From: Voacanga thouarsii
Taxonomy: Eukaryota; Streptophyta; Magnoliopsida; Gentianales; Apocynaceae
DNA: 64,000 nucleotides
Direction of reading: 5' to 3'
NCBI GenBank assembly: GCA_026120185.1
Contig: JANUWF010001733.1
Location: 62,001 to 126,000 of the forward strand
Part shown: positions 57,276 to 64,000 of the stretch, in pieces
How the letters are laid out: each line of letters starts with the position of its first letter
Position numbering within the stretch: position 1 is the first letter of the stretch
Translations under genes and position numbers: made by a program
Notes under the pieces: model-generated
The model's database searches: none
Seen by the model: only the letters and a program-made list of their open reading frames with translations
What the model was told of the DNA's origin: nothing

Positions 57276-57965
57276 ACTTAAATTTGGACCCTTATTCAGG
57301 ATCTATTAAACCCAAATGATATGGAGCTTAAATGAAGTCGAAGTCACCTCAAGCCCAAGCCCGTTAGGGTTTATTGAGAAGCTTCTCAAAGTCCTACATC
57401 TACTATCTATGCTGAAGTAAATGGATTTTCAAGTTGTAAATAGAGCATTCCTTCAAAGGTTCAAGACACCCAGGATCTTCAACAAATAAGAGGCATTCTC
57501 AAGTTTCAACAGCATTCAATCTCAAACTTCAACAAATCTTCAACAACATTTAATTTCAAACTTCAAAGTTCAAGATCAAACTTCAGCAAAATCAAGCTTT
57601 AACAAATTCAAAGGTCAAGCTTAAGTTTCAATAAATTTGAAGTTCAGAATCTTCATCAAATTTAATGTTCAGAATCTTCATCAAATCAAGGTTCAGAATA
57701 TTCATCAAATTTCAAAGTTTTCATCTTGTTTTGCATCAAATAAGTCTCGAAGGCTTGGTAATCAAGTATTCGTCATCAAATTCCATTCAATTCGAGATCA
57801 AACTCTTCAATGCTCGAATTAACATTTTTCAAAAAAAGAATAATTGGAGGACTTATTCGGAGATTTGTAACCACTTTTCATATTTACTAAATATTTTATA
57901 TATTTCGATATTTTTCTTATCTTGATTTGCAAACTTAAAATTTCATCGAGCTATAAATTTCTGGC
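57275..57965 (+). repeat. Tat2 second LTR, 5'-truncated, followed by PBS-side sequence
   Basis: From about 57,275 the sequence follows the 5' LTR from its position near 40,860 (ttcaggatctattaaaccca) to an end near 57,954. It is then followed by aatttctggc, the start of the internal region expected after a 5' LTR, before homology stops in a C-run. Confidence 0.8.
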
Positions 57966-58827
57966 CCCCCAGGAATAGTATACTTATCTTAAAACCTATT
58001 TGATGACTTAATTTTTTAAAATTAATTCATTAAATAAGATAATATTAAGTGTTTAATTAATTCAATATGTTTGATAATAAATTGTTATTATTAGTCAATT
58101 GATTAAAATATATTGAAATTTTATTGTAAATTTTAAGTAAAATAACATTTAGTTCAAGTTTAAAGTCTAAATATATTAAATATTCATTTCATTATTATTG
58201 TTATCTTCTATTGAATCTAAATTATAAAAAAAATATATATAGTGCAAAAATAAATTATAATTATTTCTATCTTCATGCTTATACTTTATATTTCAAGATT
58301 TAATTAGATCCAGTTTTATTTTCAAAATTTAATATTTAAATAACTATATTTTAATATTTAATTTTTAATTTTATCAAATGAACCATAATTTATATATATT
58401 AATACTTCATTACTTGTATAAATATTTACCAGTAGTTTGACCTTTCTTGTAATCCATTGAAGAAAAAAAAAAATAGTTCAAGATCCCTAAAGAAGTCTGT
58501 CAGTTAATGATTGTGAGCCCATGACTTTCTTGGGGAGAATTTATTTTTAGGTGGATTTGTGGCTCATGGATGTATGGGAGTTGTGGACCTAATAGCAATT
58601 AAAACATTAATTAGGAGTTTTACTTAACTCCCTAGAATTTGTCACATCAGTTATGTGTGTCTTTTCTAAATACTAACGTCGTTGTGTTCAGAAACTGTAT
58701 TGGTAGAGGAGAAGAGCAACGAGAGGGAAGAATCAGAGGACAGGCCTGAATCAGAAGCTTCTAACCTAGGTAAGTTCATGATTCACGCATTTCTTAGGCG
58801 TTTTCTTTATAGTTATAGGGTTGTTGC
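57966..58827. other. AT-rich DNA, then an unassigned GC-richer segment
   Basis: 57,966-58,480 is very AT-rich without features. 58,660-58,770 is richer in G+C, with an open stretch of Glu/Ser codons ending at ctaacctaggtaagttc, which could be an exon with a GT donor. This is too short to assign. Confidence 0.4.
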
Positions 58828-59694
58828 TGTTGAAAATGGCAACTTTGGGAGTTAATAATTTTTAACTCATGATTAGTTAGCCTAAAACAATTAATGGGAA
58901 TTGTTCTTGACATGATAGAGATTGTTTTGATTGTGGTAGAAGCCATTTTCATGGTGGAAATCCATAATTAAATGTTGTTAAAGTTGGGTTTGGGCCATGT
59001 TTTCACGATCCTCTATTTTTATTTGGCCCAATTAATTAACTCTAACTTGAAAAGGAATAGGAAACATAAAATCTGGTAAAGGAATTAGGACTTCCTAATC
59101 CGAATTGGGTTTTAATTTTCCTAAGGCGACATTAAAAGGGGGAACAGAGCCGCCATTAAGGAGAACCCCTTTTCATGCTTTTTTGCTTCTTGCAAGAAAA
59201 TTCGCCGCTTCGATTCTCTCTCCGCGATCCATAATTTTTGCCTTATCGGGACCGGCAAACTGAGGGGATTTTCGAGGTGATCACAGTTGGTGTGCGTCAA
59301 CAGTGATCTGAGACCGTCTTATCCTGCAAGAAGAGTCGCTGTACCCATCGCACCGGAGTGGGGCGAATAGCTTCTTGAAGGCAAACCAAGATTAGACCGG
59401 TGATTCGGTCAGCAGTACAATACGTTGCGGCGCAGCTTGTCCAGAGGAGTGCTAGCGCTAGGTACATTCTGGTAGAACCGCGAGCAAGTCAATCAGGTAT
59501 ACTATTGATTTGTTTATTAAGTGTGAATTCTGTCTAGTTACATTACGTTTGGATTGTGTGGCCTTGCCGGCATTGTTGATATTTGATAATTGCAATTGTT
59601 AGAGCCCTGGTCGGGTATAGGCGGTGCTTGTTCAATTTAGTTGAGTTGCCTGTCTGTGCTCGTAAGTACCCTAGTTCACTAACAGTCTTCAAGA
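58828..59694 (+). repeat. Putative Copia2 5' LTR
   Basis: A plausible left end is TGTTGAAAATGGC near 58,830, and a plausible right end is gttcactaaca near 59,694, just before the gag start at 59,725. No matching LTR lies in the window and no standard PBS was found, so these limits are tentative. The segment is more G+C-rich and could hold the promoter and leader. Confidence 0.35.
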
Positions 59695-59724
59695 AGCTAT
59701 TCTGCAATTATCTATGTGTGTGCA

Positions 59725-60560
59725 ATGGCCGATTCGTCGTGCATCGCATCCGCCGCGTATAAGCCTTTGGTTGACTTGAATGGTTTGCCTGGACAAGTTT
59801 GGTCCAGGGCAGAACTTCAAGCGTTGGCAACAACGCATGAAAATTTGGTTGACCATGAGGGGCTTATTATCGCAGCAGGCAGTAGATAGGTCTATACCAA
59901 CCGAAAGGCATTCTAGAGTAGCCGAGATTGCTGCGTGGGATGAACGGAATAATGTAGGCAGAGGGGCAACATCGTCAGCATTGACAAATGCTCTCTTTGA
60001 TGTCTACTCGTTTCGAGTCATACACAAAGAAAGATGCTATGGGATGAACTCGGATAGGAAATATAATACCGAGGATCAAGGTCCGGAAAGGTATTATGTC
60101 TCCAAATTCTCGAAGTTTCGGATGGTTGAGGGTAAGTCCGTGATCGAACAGTACTCAAGAGTTGCAATTGATTATTCATTCTCTTCATGAATCGGATATG
60201 GAACTTCCCGAGAAGTTTCAAGTGATGTCGTTGATAGAGAAATTTCCTAAGTCTTGGGAGGACTTTCGTATGTCCCTCAAACACAAGACGGAGAAGATTT
60301 CTCTAAACGATCCGATGAAATCAATATCCATTGAGGAGCAACATAGAAAGAATAGTCATATTGTACCTATGGAGTCTAATGTCCATATTGTGACTACCGG
60401 GAAGAAGAGCAATAATCGGAGGAATGTGGGGTTAACTCAAACTCTAAAAACATAAACAAGACAAAAGGCAAGGCCAAGAAGAAACCGAAAGCAAACAAAC
60501 CTTGCCGGAATTGTGGTCGGTTGGACATCGGGTTAAGGACTCGTCCGTCTAAAAAGCCCA
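59725..60560 (+). pseudogene. Copia2 gag
   Basis: ATG 59725 reads MADSSCIASAAYKPLVDLNG, then shifts frame near 59,786 into LDKFGPGQNFKRWQQRMKIW (frame from 59780). A further shift leads to the frame 60162-60455 with HESDMELPEKFQVMSLIEKF and SIEEQHRKNS. A knuckle (CRNCG, then GHRVKD) follows near 60,500 with another frame change and its last Cys lost. It encodes the particle protein in functional relatives. Confidence 0.82.
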
Positions 60561-61118
60561 AAGTCAAACAAGGATCAAATTCTCAAGCACAAGTCAATGT
60601 GGTGGTAGAGGATACTAGTCAAGCTGAGGTCGATTTGAGTACTCACCTTACCGAGGTTTGTACCATTGAGGCCGAGACTCGGCATCACTACTTCCAATGA
60701 TGATGAAAGGTATGTTTCGTTAACCCGTAAGTCTTTACTATTTATGAGCCACTTGAATGGCTGGTTGATACTGGAGCAAATGTGCACGTTTGTGCCGATA
60801 AATTGCTTTTTGTATCTTACCAGACCTATTAAAGGAAAAATCGTGAAGATGGGGAACTCAACTGCAGCCAATGTGTTGGGGATTGGACGCGTGGACTTGA
60901 AGTTTCCTTCAGGGCGTATTCTTTCTCTTCATAGGGTGCAACATGTTCCAACAGCTCGTAGGAATATTCTTAGTGGTTCATGTTTAGTTAGAGAGGGTTA
61001 TGAACTTACTTTCAAATGTAATAAAGTAGTGATTATGCACTACAATTCTTTTGTTGGCAAAGGTTATTTGTCGTATGGTTTATTTAAATTAAGAGTTGAA
61101 CCTTTTACTTCGATTTGA
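60561..61118 (+). pseudogene. Copia2 protease
   Basis: Near 60,750-60,820 the active-site reading WLVDTGANVHVCADKLLF can be followed in one frame. The neighbouring stretch MGNSTAANVLGIGRVDLKF and VQHVPTARRNILSGSCLV is in another (60666-61118), so a frameshift lies between. DTG is kept. Confidence 0.8.
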
Positions 61119-62191
61119 ATAAAGCTTCTTCTATTGAGAATTCTGTTTATCCTATGGTGCACATTATTGAATCCACTCGATGTTTGGCATAGTAGACTTG
61201 GACATTTAAATTTAGATTCTCGTTAAAAGAATGATGAATTTAGATTTGATCCCTAAACATTCAATTGATAAGAAAAATAAATGTCAAGTGTGTGTGGAAG
61301 CTAAAACAACCAAGAAACCCTATCATTCAATTGAAAGGGATTCGTAAATACTTGATTTAGTTCACACAGTACATTTGTGAATTCAATGGCTTATTGACTA
61401 GGGATCATAAGAAATATTTCATTACTTTTATTGACGATTGCAGTAGAATATTGCTATGTTTATTTACTTAAACATAAAGATGAAGCACTTGAAAAGTTTC
61501 TCATATTTAAAAATGAAGTCGAAACTCAAACTGGCAAGAAACTTAAAAGGTTAAGATATGATAGAGGTGGAGAGTATGGGTCTAATCCATTTGTTGAATA
61601 TTGCCAAAGCAATGGCATAATTCATGAGGAGACACCCCTTATTCTCCCCAGTCTAATGGCATTGCTGGAATAGAAAAATAGAACGTTTAAAGATATGATC
61701 AACAGTTTACTTTTAAATTCTGGATTGCCTAAGTATATGTGGGGTGAAGCTTTGAATACGACTTGCCATATTCTGAACAGAGTCCCTCATAAACATAAAG
61801 AGGTAACTCCATTTGAAATCTGGAAAGGTAGGAAACCTAACTTAAAATACTTCCGTGTGTGGGGTTGTCTTGCAAAAGTTCTAATCCCTGAACATAAAAG
61901 GAAGAAGTTAGGACCAAAGACTATTGATTCCATCTTTATTGGTTATGTGGAAACAAGCTATGCCATGAGGTTTTTGATAATTAAGTCCAAAATACCTGGT
62001 ATAGATTGTAACACTATCATTCAATACCGTGATGCTACATTCTTTGAGAATGTGTTTCCCATGAAAACTGGTTTGCCTCAAGATGTTTCTACTTTAGATT
62101 CAGTCTTAACGTCTGATTCCATTCCCGATCATGTGGAAAGGATGAAAGATGTGGGGCAAGTCCAAATAGTCCCAATACTCAAATTGAGGAA
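61119..62191 (+). pseudogene. Copia2 integrase
   Basis: The GAG-pre-integrase motif appears near 61,180 (DVWHSRLGHLNLDS). The core reads KKYFITFIDD, KLKRLRYDRGGEYGSNPFVE (Asp) and, in 61695-62282, LPKYMWGEALNTTCHILNRV and FRVWGCLAKV. The region with the catalytic Glu (61,655-61,680) is frameshifted and has a TAG. Several stops disable it. Confidence 0.85.
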
Positions 62192-63222
62192 TTGGAAGAA
62201 CCTGGAAGGAGTAAGAGAGCTAAGGTCGTCAAGGACTTTGGAAGTGACTTTGTCACTTACAATGTTGAGGACGAACCTTTGACTTTTCAAGCGCCTATGG
62301 CTTCCTCGAAGCGTGGCATTGGAAAGGAGTCGTCAAGAGTGAGATGGATTCCATTGTCTCCAATGGGACATGGGAATTGGTAGATCTCCCTCCTGGGTGC
62401 AGTACAATTGGATGTAAATGGATATTTAAGAAGAAACTTAAACCAGATGGGACCATAGATAAGTATAAAGCCAGATTAGTTGCCAAAGGGTTTAGACAGA
62501 AAGAGGGAATAGACTATTTTGATACATACTCTTCTGTTGCTCGTTTGACTACAATCCGAGTGCTAATTGCATTGGCTTCCATATATTGTCTCACCATCCA
62601 CCAAATGGATGTGAAGACAGCTTTTCTTCATGGTGATCTTGAAGAAGAGATATATATGGATCAACCTGAGGGATTTGTGGCCAAAGAAAATGAACGAAAA
62701 GTTTGTAAACTTATTAAATCCCTATATGGTCTAAAACAAGCACCCAAACAATGGCATGAAAAATTTGATAAAACAATTTTATCATTTGGCTTCAACATAA
62801 ATGAGAATGACAAGTGTGTTTACTGTAAGGTTAAAGGGAATACTTGTATTGTTCTATGCCTGTATGTGGATGACATTTTGCTATTTGGGTCCAATATTGA
62901 GATAATTAATGAGACTAAATCATTTTTGAAAAGTAAGTTTGAAATAAAGGATATGGGAGTAGCAAATGTGATTCTTGGCCTAAAGTTGATTCGCTCAACT
63001 GAGGGGATAACCATTTTTCAAACTCACTATGTTGAGAGTATTCTTGAGAAATATGGGTATCAAAATTGTAGAATTGCTAAAACTCCAAGTGACCCTTCTG
63101 TAGCTTTGTTCAAAAATGAAAGTGGAGTTTCTGTGTCTCAATTAAGATATTCTCAAATTATTGGTAGCTTGCAATATCTTGCGAATGGCTCAAGACCAGA
63201 TATTTCATTTTCTCGTATCTAA
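62192..63222 (+). pseudogene. Copia2 reverse transcriptase
   Basis: An open frame of 292 codons (62344-63222) reads MDSIVSNGTWELVDLPPGC, GCKWIFKKKLKPDGTIDKYK, HQMDVKTAFLHGDLEEEIYM and the catalytic YVDD in CLYVDDILLFGSN. It ends after QIIGSLQYLANGSRPDISF with a frameshift. This is the best-preserved part of Copia2. Confidence 0.93.
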
Positions 63223-63821
63223 GTCGGCAAGATATACAAGTTGTCCAAATCGGACTCATTGGGAGGCCTTGAATAGAGTACTAAGGTACTTGAAGGGAAC
63301 AGATGTCCCTTGGGCCGCATTATGGGAAATTCCTCATTGTACTTGAAGGGTATAGTGATGCAAGCTGGATAGCCAAGAACTCTAGTAGCAATGGATGCAC
63401 TGGATATGTGTTTACATTAGGTGGTGGTGCAGTCGCATGGAAGTCTTGTAAACAGACTATGATAACTCGGTCAACTTTTGAGGCTAAGTTATGTGCCTTG
63501 GATACTATCTGAACGTAAGTCGAATGGTTGTATGGACTATTGTCCTCTTTGCCAATGATCAGCAAGTCCGTTACTGCTATATCTGTGCATTGTGACAATC
63601 AAACCACAATTGCAAAGATAAAGAGTACCAAGTATAATCAAAAGACTAAGAGACACATCCAAGTTAGACTTAAGTCTATAAGGGAGTTAGTGTCTGAAAG
63701 GGTGGTGTCTGTTGACTTTGTTGGATCCAAATATAACATTGCAGACCCCCTAACTAAGGGACTTGAAACATCATTGTTCCTTAAATCCAGGTTGGGAATG
63801 GGACTGATAACCCATAAATGA
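63223..63821 (+). pseudogene. Copia2 RNase H
   Basis: Pieces in different frames read NRVLRYLKGT, YSDASWIAKNSSSNGCTGYV (Asp), AVAWKSCKQTMITRSTFEA (Glu codon kept in EA) and, from 63528, VHCDNQTTIAKIKSTKYNQK and VGSKYNIADPLTKGLET. Stops at 63222 and 63512 and frameshifts separate them. It ends at TGA 63821. Confidence 0.88.
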
Positions 63822-64000
63822 TTCACCTACAGTGGCAACCCAACTGACCAAGTGGAGATCCCGCAAGGCAGTTCAATGTGGTATAAACAAGCTGTTTGAG
63901 TGAATCTGGCACCAATTCTGATACTTTTGTATCTAGGTCATTTCCCTGAAAGCCTGTGGTGCGTTTACTGCAATAAGTAAGAGTTTTGACTCTGAATGGG
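63822..64000 (+). other. Copia2 3' untranslated part
   Basis: Sequence after pol up to the window edge. The expected purine tract and 3' LTR lie beyond the window; aagagttttgactctgaatggg-like DNA at the edge may lead directly into the tract. Confidence 0.5.

Larger units (their letters stand above)
40604..57965 (+). mobile_element. Tat2: decayed Tat-like Gypsy element with nested insertions
   Basis: A plus-oriented relative of Tat1: LTR at 40604-41522, then gag to the start of the protease (41,523-44,672, resuming at 57,185-57,275), then an LTR copy lacking its first roughly 260 bp (about 57,275-57,954). Gag motifs match those of Tat1, but TAG stops are abundant and many sit where Tat1 has Trp or Gln codons. 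RT, RNase H and integrase are absent, deleted between 57,275 and the second LTR. A solo LTR and a Copia element are nested inside. It is clearly older than Tat1. Confidence 0.85.
58828..64000 (+). mobile_element. Copia2: Ty1/Copia element, truncated by the window edge
   Basis: Gag, protease, integrase, RT and RNase H follow in Copia order on the plus strand, with many frameshifts. The left limit is tentative and the 3' LTR is outside the window. It is distinct from Copia1 in protein sequence (for example DTGANVH against DTGCRSH). Confidence 0.8.

Overview
This is nuclear DNA from a flowering plant, most likely a eudicot; the species cannot be named from the sequence. The evidence is spliced plant genes (an intact nuclear photosystem I psaK gene and fragments of YTH/ECT, PPR and fibrillin genes), a Stowaway MITE, Helitron termini, and LTR retrotransposons of typical plant lineages (Tat-like and Tekay-like Gypsy, and Copia). 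No bacterial-style operon, rRNA, tRNA or CRISPR array was seen.

Region 1 (1-14,474) is a gene-bearing island. It holds a 153-bp tandem duplication, an unrecognised broken coding-like stretch, two exons of an ECT-type m6A reader without its YTH domain, and a decayed C-terminal PPR fragment. A Helitron 3' end in minus orientation follows at 5,120, then about 4 kb of AT-rich DNA with duplicated modules. Next come an intact two-exon gene for a small proline-rich protein ending in a CaaX-like box (9,340-10,009), the intact three-exon psaK gene on the minus strand (10,948-12,005), and a broken fibrillin-6-like gene (12,955-14,190) with a Stowaway MITE in one intron.

Region 2 (14,475-38,152) is one Tat-like Gypsy element (Tat1, minus strand). 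It inserted in an (AT)n microsatellite and carries gag, protease, RT, a degenerate RNase H, a second intact-looking RNase H and integrase. Beyond integrase, on the opposite strand, lies a long spliced gene of the plant mobile domain (PMD) type with a coiled-coil tail, so pol and the PMD gene are convergent. A 10.8-kb Tekay-like chromovirus (26,603-37,360) later inserted in its 5' LTR, leaving a perfect ACAAA target duplication. That element has 3.2-kb LTRs and has lost the gag-to-RT middle of its coding region.

Region 3 (38,153-40,603) has AT-rich DNA, a tandemly duplicated Helitron 3' end (39,718) and a pyrimidine-rich repeat tract.

Region 4 (40,604-57,965) is an older, heavily mutated relative of Tat1 in plus orientation (Tat2). 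It was broken by a 908-bp solo LTR (TSD AGATG) and by a 12.5-kb Copia element (TSD GTTAC), which in turn holds a 4.1-kb solo LTR related to the Tekay-like LTR. Region 5 (about 58,828-64,000) is a second, frameshifted Copia element on the plus strand that runs off the window.

All the retroelements carry stops or frameshifts and look non-autonomous. Several stops replace expected Trp, Gln or Arg codons in a way that fits deamination of methylated cytosine. The most unusual content is the antisense PMD gene inside Tat1, the CaaX-ending small protein gene, and the two oppositely oriented Helitron termini flanking the gene island and Tat1.
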